23,941 nt of DNA from JARKQH01 sp964631605. Its GTDB lineage: Bacteria > Verrucomicrobiota > Verrucomicrobiia > Limisphaerales > UBA8199. Within the stretch, counting starts at the first letter, position 1. Each line of letters opens with the position of its first letter. The stretch is from contig CAZVYG010000075.1 of NCBI GenBank assembly GCA_964631605.1, forward strand, positions 1-23,941, given 5' to 3'. A program made the position numbers and the translations under genes. The notes beneath the pieces were generated by a model that saw only the letters and a list, made by a program, of their open reading frames with translations, made no database searches and was not told the DNA's origin. Of this stretch, positions 15,373-22,262 are shown one piece after another.

Positions 15373-15596
15373 ATCGTCGTGGTTCAGGCTAGGTATTGAG
15401 ACCCCGTCTCACCACACCTTTCTTGCCTTTCCCTGTTCATAATTTGCACACACACCCCCTCCCCTGCCTTGATGCAGGTCAAACCTTTCCATCGCAACAT
15501 CGCCGGTTTGCCGGAGCAGAATCCTGCTTGGCGCAGGCCCCCTCCTGCGCGATAGTGGCGATTGCAGGTTATGGCAAGCCACGTCGAATCAAGCGT

Positions 15597-15992
15597 ATGG
15601 ACTCCCCGTCCGACAGGTCGTTAACCTCGCGCAAGCGTGTCACTGCCGCGCTGGCGGTCGCGGTTGCCGCCGACCTCTTCCAACTTGGCCTTGGCCCTCT
15701 CGGGTGGACCTTCGTGGATGAAATCGTTGATGTCGCCGCCATGATATTCCTCTCCTCGGCCATCGGCTTTCATCCCCTCCTCCTCCCAACCTTTCTCATC
15801 GAACTCATTCCGGTCGCCGATATGCTCCCCACCTGGACAGGCTGCACCCTGGCCGTTATCTACCTGCGCCGCCGACCCGAACCGCCCTCAGCCCATCCCG
15901 CCCCGACCCCCATCACCATAGACCCCTCCCCCCATCCACAGAACCAAGCCAACGACCCTCCCCCACGGAAAATCCTACCCGGCCCCTCCTGA
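15597..15992 (+). CDS. Small membrane protein, unknown function
   Basis: 131 aa. After a short charged N-terminus (SLTSRKRV) there are three hydrophobic stretches: VTAALAVAVAADLFQLGLG (about residues 16-34), IVDVAAMIFLSSAIGFHPLL (about 44-63) and PTFLIELIPVADMLPTWTGC plus TLAVIYL (about 66-92). RRRPEP follows, then a Pro-rich, probably disordered tail. Conserved-looking polar residues inside the membrane part (D26, D42, E43, D46, E71, D76) are unusual and may matter. I do not know a functional name. The ATG at 15597 is the first in the coherent part; the frame upstream reads like non-coding sequence. It is divergent from the FeoA-like gene with a 224-nt gap. Confidence 0.7.
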   Translation: MDSPSDRSLTSRKRVTAALAVAVAADLFQLGLGPLGWTFVDEIVDVAAMIFLSSAIGFHPLLLPTFLIELIPVADMLPTWTGCTLAVIYLRRRPEPPSAHPAPTPITIDPSPHPQNQANDPPPRKILPGPS

Positions 15993-16326
15993 GCCAGGCC
16001 ACCCCCCGTCAAAAGCCTCACCCGTCCCCTGCCGTTTAAACCGGCAAGCTTTGGAAAAACCGGGACCCCCGAAAAATACCTTGCACTCGACTCGCTCCTG
16101 CGTTAAGAAACCTTTGTCTAGTGGCAGATCGTGTTCTCCTCAACGGGGTTCCCCACCCCTACCTCCTTGGCGTCTGCCGCTAGACATTTTACCTGCGCCC
16201 TCCCTTCGCGGCCCGTCCGCCCAACGTTCGAAACTCAAAGCTCACGGTTAAGAGTAGCCCCCTTCCCCCTTGGATCCTCCTTCTCTCTCTTCAATCTTCA
16301 GCGCCTTTTGTCCTGCTTCCCGCGCT
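15993..16326. other. Non-coding interval of 334 nt between convergent genes
   Basis: This lies between the ends of the small membrane protein gene (+) and carB (-). No coherent coding frame was seen. It holds a small TGCCG/CGGCA stem at 16030-16046 around TTTAAAC and the long inverted repeat at 16115-16186. It does not contain the missing second half of carB in any frame. Confidence 0.6.
16115..16186. repeat. 14-bp inverted repeat with 44-nt loop (structured RNA or mobile-type element)
   Basis: TGTCTAGTGGCAGA (16115-16128) is complementary to TCTGCCGCTAGACA (16173-16186) with a single T-G position, which would be a U-G wobble if transcribed on the + strand. The loop contains its own GGGG-TT-CCCC hairpin (about 16145-16154). 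ATTTT follows the + strand stem. Possible readings are a bidirectional terminator, a small structured RNA, or a short repeat element with terminal inverted repeats; one copy cannot decide. Confidence 0.5.
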
Positions 16327-17832
16327 CTAAAGCCCGTTGGCTGCCAAATCCTCCTCGAAATCCACCAACTCCTTGATCTGCGCCAGAAACCAACGGTCAA
16401 TCCGCGTCAGCTCGAATATCTCTTCCACGGTAAATCCCGCCCGCAGTCCATGGCGGATGAAAAAAATCCGTTCCGCATTCGGCGTGCTCAAGCGCTGCCG
16501 AATCAGATCCCGCGGCAAAATGTCCCGGTCCCCGTAAACCTTGTCCCCAAAACGCCACGGCTTGCCGTCCCCGCCCAACCCATGCCTCCCGATCTCGAGC
16601 GACCGCAACGCCTTCTGCAGCGACTCCTTGAATGTCCGCCCGATCGCCATCGCCTCCCCCACACTCTTCATTTGCGTGTTCAGAGTCGGGTCCGCCTGCG
16701 GAAATTTCTCGAAGGCGAACCGCGGAACCTTGGTCACCACATAATCAATGGTCGGCTCGAAACTCGCCGGCGTCTCGCGCGTAATGTCATTCCGAATCTC
16801 ATCCAGCAGATACCCCACCGCCAGCTTCGCCGCGATCTTCGCAATCGGAAAACCGGTTGCCTTCGACGCCAGGGCGGAGGACCGCGACACGCGCGGATTC
16901 ATCTCAATAATCACCATCCGCCCGTTCTCCGGGTTCACCCCAAATTGGATATTCGATCCCCCTGTTTCCACCCCCACCGCCCGAATCACGGCAAACGAGG
17001 CGTCCCGCATGATCTGATATTCCTTGTCCGTCAGCGTCTGAATCGGTGCGACCGTGATCGAGTCCCCCGTATGAATTCCCATCGGGTCAAAATTCTCAAT
17101 CGAGCAAATAATCACGCAATTGTCCGCCCGGTCCCGCATCACCTCCATCTCGTATTCCTTCCACCCCAGCAACGATTCCTCGATCAAGACCTCCGATACC
17201 GGCGACAACTCCAGCCCCCGCCGGGCCATCTCCTCGAACTCCTCCCGGTTATAAGCAATCCCTCCGCCCGTTCCCCCCAGCGTGAAGGCCGGCCGGATAA
17301 TCAGCGGAAACCGACCGATCCGCTCCGCAATGCTGCGAGCCTCCTCCAGCGTGTGCGCCGTGCCGCTGATCGGCACATCCAGCCCTATCGAAATCATCAG
17401 GTCCTTGAACACCTGCCGGTCCTCACCCCGCTCAATCGCCGCCGCGTTCGCCCCGATCATCTCCACCCCGTAGCGCTCCAGCACCCCGTTCCGGAACAGC
17501 GCCATCGCCGTGTTCAGTGCCGTCTGTCCGCCCAGCGTCGGCAGCAGCGCCAGCTTCCCTTCCGCCCCCTGCCGCCGCATTTCCTCCACCTCCCGCGCAA
17601 TGATCTTCTCCACGCACTCCGGCGTAATCGGCTCGATATAGGTCCGATCCGCAAACTCGGGATCCGTCATGATCGTCGCCGGATTCGAATTCACCAGGAT
17701 CACCCGATAGCCCTCCTCCCGCAGCGCCTTGCAAGCCTGCGTCCCGGAATAATCAAACTCGCACGCCTGCCCGATGATGATCGGGCCGGCGCCTATGATC
17801 AGGACCACATGAATATCCGTGCGCTTCGGCAT
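16327..17832 (-). CDS. carB: Carbamoyl-phosphate synthetase large chain, N-terminal half only
   Basis: 501 aa. It starts MPKRTDIHVVLIIGAGPIII exactly as full CarB proteins and carries the whole carboxyphosphate (first ATP-grasp) domain: VNSNPATIMTDP (48-59), the glycine loop TLGGTGGG (184-191), and IIEMNPRVSRSSALASKATG (308-327). It continues into the oligomerisation domain and stops after RIDRWFLAQIKELVDFEED (about 478-496), near the middle of a normal protein of about 1070 aa. Reading past the TAG at 16327-16329 gives no CarB sequence in any frame. A split enzyme with the carbamoyl-phosphate domain and allosteric domain encoded elsewhere is likely, as known in Aquifex and Methanocaldococcus; it would make carbamoyl phosphate for pyrimidines and arginine. 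The ATG at 17832 is fixed by homology. Confidence 0.93.
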   Translation of the reverse strand: MPKRTDIHVVLIIGAGPIIIGQACEFDYSGTQACKALREEGYRVILVNSNPATIMTDPEFADRTYIEPITPECVEKIIAREVEEMRRQGAEGKLALLPTLGGQTALNTAMALFRNGVLERYGVEMIGANAAAIERGEDRQVFKDLMISIGLDVPISGTAHTLEEARSIAERIGRFPLIIRPAFTLGGTGGGIAYNREEFEEMARRGLELSPVSEVLIEESLLGWKEYEMEVMRDRADNCVIICSIENFDPMGIHTGDSITVAPIQTLTDKEYQIMRDASFAVIRAVGVETGGSNIQFGVNPENGRMVIIEMNPRVSRSSALASKATGFPIAKIAAKLAVGYLLDEIRNDITRETPASFEPTIDYVVTKVPRFAFEKFPQADPTLNTQMKSVGEAMAIGRTFKESLQKALRSLEIGRHGLGGDGKPWRFGDKVYGDRDILPRDLIRQRLSTPNAERIFFIRHGLRAGFTVEEIFELTRIDRWFLAQIKELVDFEEDLAANGL

Positions 17833-17915
17833 AAATGCGGCCCAAAATAAATACCAACCCCTTCCCCTTGTCACCGTCGAAATCAGGCCTCCCATTTCAC
17901 CCGCCCCTTTTGCCC

Positions 17916-17953
17916 CCTTGGAGGTGGAGGGTTTGGCAACCCTTCGGCCAAGG
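17916..17953. other. Nested hairpin in the carB upstream region
   Basis: In the 291-nt divergent gap (17833-18123), CCTTGG (17916-17921) pairs with CCAAGG (17948-17953) around an inner AGGGTT/AACCCT hairpin (17928-17943). An alternative pairing TTGGC (17933-17937) with GCCAA (17947-17951) excludes the inner stem. It would lie in the carB leader if transcription starts further upstream. No U-run was seen, so a role is only suggested. Confidence 0.3.
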
Positions 17954-18123
17954 CGGCAGGAAGGTCGGCAAGGAGCTGTTCCTCTGTCCCCATCGAGTTC
18001 CGACCGAAGCCTGGACCGCGGTGGAACACCTCCCTGCCAGATATCGCTGAGGGGTTTATTCCAGGGTTTGTTTCCAGCATTGTGCAAGCGCCCCAATTGC
18101 GGCACCCTTCGCGTCCGGCAACT

Positions 18124-18768
18124 ATGAAACGAATCGTTGGAATCGTCCTGCTGATTCTCGGATTGATCAGCGCCGTCAACGTCGTCCGCCAGATAACCTC
18201 CAAGGAATCGCAAAAATCCAGCGGCAACGCGGCCTACGACCGCGGCCGTGCCGCTGCGAAATTTACGCCGATCATCCTCCTGGGACTGGGGCTCTGGCTC
18301 CTGGCGCGTTCGGGCTCCCCTGCTGCCACCCCGCGGGTTGTGCCCCGCCCACCATCGCACCCCCCGGGACATCCTCTCTCCCACCCCCGGCCTGCCTCAG
18401 GCAACGTGCAAGGGATGACCGTCCCCCCCTCCCTGCCGTGGTTCCAACGCAAACCCGTGGTCATCGGCCTGGTGTTCGTCACCGGCCTCCTGCTGCTGTG
18501 CGTCCTCCTCCTGGTCACCGCCGGTTCCCGCCTCAACAATCGCGCCCGGCACCTGCCGCCGCCTCCGGCCCCGCCCCGCTTTTCCCCCCCGCAGGCGCCA
18601 GTCGCCGGACCTTACAAAACCGGCCAGCGGATTGAGGCGCGGTGGGCAGGCGCCTGGATTTCGGCCACGGTCATCGAACCCTTCGGCCCTTTCAGTTACC
18701 GCGTTCAGCTTAATGATGCCCGCTTCCCCACCCCAATCGTTTTAAGCACAAACCTGTTGCGACCGTGA
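18124..18768 (+). CDS. Membrane protein with C-terminal Tudor/SH3-like domain
   Basis: 214 aa. Three membrane segments are visible: IVGIVLLILGLISAVNVV (4-21), FTPIILLGLGLWLLA (47-61) and VVIGLVFVTGLLLLCVLLLV (112-131). Between the second and third is a Pro/His-rich loop (about 66-106). After the third comes a Pro-rich linker (144-163) and a domain of about 50 residues to the end: GQRIEARWAGAWISATVIEP, a central SYRVQLND, then STNLLRP. This pattern (aromatic W-G-x-W, short strands, terminal LRP) resembles Tudor/Agenet-type SH3 barrels. The likely topology puts N-terminus and C-terminal domain on opposite sides of the membrane. Start ATG at 18124. Function unknown; convergent with the ferredoxin gene. 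Confidence 0.72.
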   Translation: MKRIVGIVLLILGLISAVNVVRQITSKESQKSSGNAAYDRGRAAAKFTPIILLGLGLWLLARSGSPAATPRVVPRPPSHPPGHPLSHPRPASGNVQGMTVPPSLPWFQRKPVVIGLVFVTGLLLLCVLLLVTAGSRLNNRARHLPPPPAPPRFSPPQAPVAGPYKTGQRIEARWAGAWISATVIEPFGPFSYRVQLNDARFPTPIVLSTNLLRP

Positions 18769-18806
18769 GCGTCCCGCCGGTCGCCGGCAAAAGTCAGTCC
18801 GGTCAT

Positions 18807-19184
18807 TCACCGATTCAACGAAGGGTTCAGAAACGGATTATCCGCAAAGGCATAGGCCCGCACCACTCGACCGTGGATCAGGTGTTCCTGGATGATCTCC
18901 TCCAGCACTTCCGGCGTGCACGAGTGATACCACACCCCTTCCGGGTAAACCAGCGCGATCGGACCGCGCAGGCAAACCCGCAGACAGTTCCCCTTCGTCC
19001 GATACACCCGCGGCTCCGGACCCGCCAAACCCAGCTCGTCCAGCCGCCTCTTCAAATATTCCCACGAGGCCAACCCCTGCTCCCGACTGCAGCATTTCGG
19101 CTCCGTCTGATCCGCGCAAAGAAAAATGTGCCGCCGATACTTCAGCAACCCCCGCGCCTCCACCACTTTCCTCAGGTCTTCCAT
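18807..19184 (-). CDS. Thioredoxin-like [2Fe-2S] ferredoxin family protein
   Basis: 125 aa. It has the pattern of the thioredoxin-like [2Fe-2S] ferredoxin/NuoE-type fold: RRHIFLCADQTEPKCCS (residues 17-33) with C23 and C31/C32, then TKGNCLRVCLRGPIALVYPE (63-82) with C67 and C71, followed by the closing helix EVLEEIIQEHLIHG. The four cluster ligands would be C23, C31 or C32, C67 and C71; C89 is extra. Such small proteins are thought to carry electrons or sense redox state; the partner is not shown by context. The ATG at 19184 is preferred because GGGAG lies 7 nt upstream; a GTG at 19226 would add 14 residues without a ribosome site. Confidence 0.88.
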   Translation of the reverse strand: MEDLRKVVEARGLLKYRRHIFLCADQTEPKCCSREQGLASWEYLKRRLDELGLAGPEPRVYRTKGNCLRVCLRGPIALVYPEGVWYHSCTPEVLEEIIQEHLIHGRVVRAYAFADNPFLNPSLNR

Positions 19185-19191
19185 AAATTCG

Positions 19192-19196
19192 CTCCC
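19192..19196 (-). promoter_or_regulatory. Shine-Dalgarno site deciding the 19184 start
   Basis: GGGAG on the minus strand, 7 nt before the ATG at 19184. The upstream GTG at 19226 has nothing comparable, so the shorter ferredoxin is preferred. Confidence 0.55.
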
Positions 19197-19308
19197 AAAC
19201 TTCGCATAAAAACCATTCAATTTCACCGAAGAAATCCGCCAGCATCTGCTTGACGAAACGCCGTCCGATCCAGACTCTGCTCGCGCAACACACCCCCATC
19301 ACGCACAA

Positions 19309-19662
19309 ATGAAAACCACCAGCATCGCCGCCCTCCTGCTCGCCGGTCTCCTCACCCCATCCCTTGCCCCGGCTCTTACCCTGGACGTCCGCGACTGTGG
19401 CGCCATCGGCGATGGCTCGCACCTGGACACCCAGGCCATTCAAACCGCCATTGACCGATGCGCCACCGCCGGCGGCGGCACCGTCCTGCTTCAAACCGGC
19501 CGCTTCCTTTCCGGAACCATCTTCTTGAAAAGTCGTGTCTTCCTCCAACTCGCCGGCGACTCGACCCGCAACATTGCTCTCACCGCCAACGACCTCAGCG
19601 CCGTGGGGCGGCCCCTGGACCTCGCCCCCGAAGTCCCCCAAAAAGCCGTCACATCAAAATAA
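19309..19662 (+). pseudogene. GH28-type pectinase remnant (likely internal deletion)
   Basis: 117 aa, far shorter than glycoside hydrolase family 28 enzymes (usually over 400 aa). It has a good signal peptide (MKTTSIAALLLAGLLTPSLA) followed by the N-terminal pectate-lyase-superfamily strand pattern LDVRDCGAIGDGS (about residues 24-36), TQAIQTAIDRC and GGGTVLLQTGRFLSGTIFL, which GH28 proteins share. After LAGDSTRNIA it jumps to NDLSAVGRPLDLAPEVP, which reads like the extreme C-terminus of such proteins, and stops. The catalytic region with the Asp residues is missing. An in-frame internal deletion best explains this, but a small functional protein cannot be excluded. The 162 nt that follow (19663-19824) show no further coding remnant I can recognise. 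Confidence 0.6.
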
Positions 19663-19824
19663 ACCCAACGTCGCGGCACAGCCCGCGTCGCGCCCTCAAG
19701 AAGGCTCCTCGCCGGCACCCCCGGTTTGCCACGAGCGCGTGGGGTCGTGCTACCGCCTCAGGCAGCGGGATGATGGTTGGCCTCTGGTCCCGGCCCTCGC
19801 GGCGCAATCCACCTGCGCGGGCGC

Positions 19825-21213
19825 CTACGCCTCCCAACCTGCCCGGTTGTTTCGGCGGACAAACCGCTCCGCCTGCGGCAGGTTCGTGGACCGCATATTC
19901 GGCCCATCCCAATCCATCTTCACACCCTCCCCCACCCGCAGCGCAATGCACCCCAGCAAAATGATCTCCGTCAAATACGCCGCAATCTCGAAATTCGAAT
20001 ACGCCGGCACCCCCTCCCGCATCATCCGGAACCATTCCTGCATGTGGCCCGGCGAGCGCGGAATCGTCTGCGGAACCGCCTTGCACGCCTCGTGACGGTC
20101 CCCGGGAACAAACTCGTCCTGACCCTTCATCGCCACGAAAAACCGTGCCCCGTAATCGTCCGGCGAAAACAGCTTCCCCTTCTCGCCGATAATCAACGCC
20201 CCGCTTTCGGGCAGATTCCCCATTGTCCCAACAATCTCCCGCGTCACATCCGCCCCTGGCCGCAACGGCTTCAGCGCGTCCCCCGGATTCCCGTCATACC
20301 ACCAGAACTTCAGGGGCGGCAACCCTTCCCGTTCCGGAAACTCGAACCGAATCCGCGACGTCTTCGGAAACGTCTCCGGATAAAACCGCGACGCCAGCTC
20401 GCACTCCACCGCGGTCGGATACCCCAGCTTCAGCGCCCGAAACGGCATATTCACCGTATGGCATGCCATATCCCCCAGCGCACCGGTCCCAAAATCGAAC
20501 CACCCACGCCATTTGAACGTGTGGTAAACATCCCGCTTGAACGGACGCGCCGCCGCGGGCCCCAGCCACGCCTCCCAATCCAGCGTCTCCGGAACCGGAT
20601 CCGACCCCGCCGGCCGCTCCAGCCCCTGCGGCCACACCGGCCGATTACTCCAAACGTGCAGCTCGAGCGGCTTCCCAATCACCCCCGCCTGCACCACCTC
20701 CACCGCCCGCCGCAGACCACTCTCGGCGCTCCCCTGGTTCCCCATTTGCGTCGCCAGCTTCTTCTCCGCCGCAAGCTGCCTCAACGTCCGCGCCTCATCA
20801 ACCGTCTGCACCAGCGGCTTCTGGCAGAAACAATGTTTCCCCATCTTCATCGCCCGAATCGCCGCCACCCCATGCGTATGGTCCGGCGTCGAAACCGTCA
20901 CCGCGTCAATCGCCTTCCCCATCTCATCCAGCAGCTTCCGAAAATCCTGATACCGTTTCGCCTGCGGAAACTGCTTCCCCTTCCGCTCGAGCGTATTCCG
21001 GTCCACATCGCAAATCGCGACAATATTGCCCCCGCACCCCTGCGCATCACTGCTGTCGCTGTCGCCTTTGCCCCCCACCCCGATGCACGCCACGTTGATC
21101 CGCTCATTCGCGCCCAACACCCTCCCCACAAATGGAAAGCTCATTGCCGCCGCCCCGCTCACCACGGCAGTCCGCCGCACAAATTCCCGTCGAGTCATTC
21201 TATTCATAATCAT
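19825..21213 (-). CDS. Gfo/Idh/MocA oxidoreductase with Tat signal
   Basis: 462 aa. A twin-arginine signal (MTRREFVRRTAVVSGAAAMS) near the N-terminus predicts export in folded form with bound NAD(P). The Rossmann domain begins INVACIGVGGKGDSD (about residues 39-53) with AICDVD; the family EKP motif appears as CQKPL (about 130-134), a variant common in exported members. The C-terminal alpha/beta domain includes WFDFGTGALGDMACHTVNMP, with the G-D/H residues expected near the substrate. Such enzymes oxidise or reduce sugars, inositols or their derivatives; the substrate is unknown. In-frame ATGs at 21213, 21207 and 21198 are all possible; the first lies inside a duplicated 15-bp sequence. It is 111 nt downstream of a PEP-CTERM gene and next to a pectinase remnant, suggesting a carbohydrate locus. 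Confidence 0.92.
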   Translation of the reverse strand: MIMNRMTRREFVRRTAVVSGAAAMSFPFVGRVLGANERINVACIGVGGKGDSDSSDAQGCGGNIVAICDVDRNTLERKGKQFPQAKRYQDFRKLLDEMGKAIDAVTVSTPDHTHGVAAIRAMKMGKHCFCQKPLVQTVDEARTLRQLAAEKKLATQMGNQGSAESGLRRAVEVVQAGVIGKPLELHVWSNRPVWPQGLERPAGSDPVPETLDWEAWLGPAAARPFKRDVYHTFKWRGWFDFGTGALGDMACHTVNMPFRALKLGYPTAVECELASRFYPETFPKTSRIRFEFPEREGLPPLKFWWYDGNPGDALKPLRPGADVTREIVGTMGNLPESGALIIGEKGKLFSPDDYGARFFVAMKGQDEFVPGDRHEACKAVPQTIPRSPGHMQEWFRMMREGVPAYSNFEIAAYLTEIILLGCIALRVGEGVKMDWDGPNMRSTNLPQAERFVRRNNRAGWEA

Positions 21214-21236
21214 TTATCAAATCATAATCATTTATC
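21204..21236. repeat. Two direct copies of a 15-bp AT-rich unit at a gene start
   Basis: TCATAATCATTTATC occurs at 21204-21218 and again at 21222-21236, separated by AAA (period 18). On the minus strand each copy reads GATAAATGATTATGA, which contains the ATG-ATT-ATG start of the oxidoreductase. In the upstream copy this start runs into TGA after four codons. It is strongly AT-rich against a GC-rich background. Confidence 0.85.
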
Positions 21237-21324
21237 GAATTATCAAACCAAATGGACTGGCTGCCCCAAATGGCGGCAGCGAGTCCAACGTACCTGTCAA
21301 AGGAAGCTTGAACCGCCCGGGCGA

Positions 21325-22014
21325 TCAGGCGCGCCGCCGCGTAATCGCCAAACCGGCCAGGCCGAGGCCAACCAGCGCCAGGACCGTCGGCTCCGGAACC
21401 ACAGACACCGTCACGTTGTCCACGCGGTCCGTTCCAGCGGCCGCCAGGGTTCCGCCATTGGCGGAGACAGTTGAATCGGCGATCAGCCGCAGATACACGT
21501 TCGGGGCATTGTCAATCGCGGTGACCGAACTCAGGTCGAAACTGTAAGTGTGCAGCGGATTGTAGGTGCCCGAGGTCCAGGCGTTGGGAGAGGAATTGGC
21601 CAGCACGCTGTAGGTGGCGAAACCGGTAAAGCTGGAGCCGTCGGTGCTGTAGGCCAACCTGAAATCCCGGGGGCCGGTGCTGCTGCTGGTTTGATCGAAG
21701 GTGAAGAGGATGCCCTGATAACCAACCGTGCTCACCTCAAATTGCCAGTAGTCTCCCACCGCCCAGTTATTCACGCTTAGCGACTCGGCTGATCCGTTGC
21801 CCACCGGAGAGGTCCACGCGGCTGAGGAGGACGCATGAACCCCCGAGGCAAATCCGGCGCCGATTTCCGGCACAATGCCGCTGATCGAGCTGGCGGTGAC
21901 CGTCGTGTTGTAGGCCGGGCCACTCACCTCAAAAGTCCACTGGGCAAGGGTTTGCGCATTGAGTGTCGCAGCGGCAAGGCTGAGAACTGCAACAAGGGCT
22001 AACTTAGTTTTCAT
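21325..22014 (-). CDS. PEP-CTERM sorting domain protein (first)
   Basis: 229 aa. Signal peptide MKTKLALVAVLSLAAATLNA, then a Ser/Thr/Gly-rich strand-type domain (WTFEVSGPAYNTT, WQFEVSTVGYQGILFTFDQ, RDFRLAYSTDGSSF), and the PEP-CTERM tail VPEPTVLALVGLGLAGLAIT followed by RRRA. The tail is recognised by an exosortase, which cleaves and anchors or releases the protein at the cell surface, often with exopolysaccharide. The domain between resembles jelly-roll surface domains seen in Verrucomicrobiota PEP-CTERM proteins. No exosortase gene is in the window. Start ATG at 22014. The protein is low in Lys/Cys, as expected for a surface protein. Specific role unknown. Confidence 0.9.
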   Translation of the reverse strand: MKTKLALVAVLSLAAATLNAQTLAQWTFEVSGPAYNTTVTASSISGIVPEIGAGFASGVHASSSAAWTSPVGNGSAESLSVNNWAVGDYWQFEVSTVGYQGILFTFDQTSSSTGPRDFRLAYSTDGSSFTGFATYSVLANSSPNAWTSGTYNPLHTYSFDLSSVTAIDNAPNVYLRLIADSTVSANGGTLAAAGTDRVDNVTVSVVPEPTVLALVGLGLAGLAITRRRA

Positions 22015-22199
22015 AGGTAACGACTCGATTTTGTTATTGGTTTCTGAACGCGCACACTAAAGCACAGGCTCCCGCAGAGGGCAAGGGGAATCTCCGCCGG
22101 CGACCAACCAATTTCCATTGGCTCCGTTGGCCTGCCCCCGCCCTGCCCCGAAGCCTCAAATCGGTTCCTTGCGTCCGCGTGAACCCCAACCCGAAAAAC

Positions 22200-22229
22200 A
22201 ACGACGGCCACGCTGTCGTGGCCGTCGTT
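22200..22229 (-). terminator. Rho-independent terminator after the second PEP-CTERM gene
   Basis: A perfect 13-bp stem, AACGACGGCCACG (22200-22212) with CGTGGCCGTCGTT (22217-22229), has a 4-nt loop. On the minus strand it is followed by GTTTTTC, a short U-run. It lies 33 nt after the stop of the leftward gene that ends at 22263, so it should end that transcript and separate it from the next PEP-CTERM gene. Confidence 0.85.
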
Positions 22230-22262
22230 CAAAACCGGCTAGCTTGGTCGCGCACCGGCGGC

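Noticed and set aside
16030..16046. TGCCG-TTTAAAC-CGGCA as a terminator for the small membrane protein gene
   Set aside because: The stem is only 5 bp and no U-run follows, so I would not call a terminator.
16270..17850. Long open frame on the + strand (526 codons) across carB
   Set aside because: It is antisense to carB, whose protein is strongly conserved. The translation is rich in Arg, Pro and His, typical of a shadow frame in GC-rich DNA.
17833..18384. N-terminal extension of CarB to 18384
   Set aside because: CarB homology begins at MPKRTDI (17832). The upstream residues are unlike any CarB and overlap the divergent membrane protein gene.
18776..18788. GCCGG-TCG-CCGGC hairpin between the convergent membrane protein and ferredoxin genes
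   Set aside because: The stem is short and lacks a U-run on either strand in the right place; it may be chance in GC-rich DNA.
19777..21474. Long open frame on the + strand (565 codons)
   Set aside because: It is antisense to the Gfo/Idh/MocA oxidoreductase and runs into the PEP-CTERM gene. The translation is Arg/Pro/His-rich without any domain.
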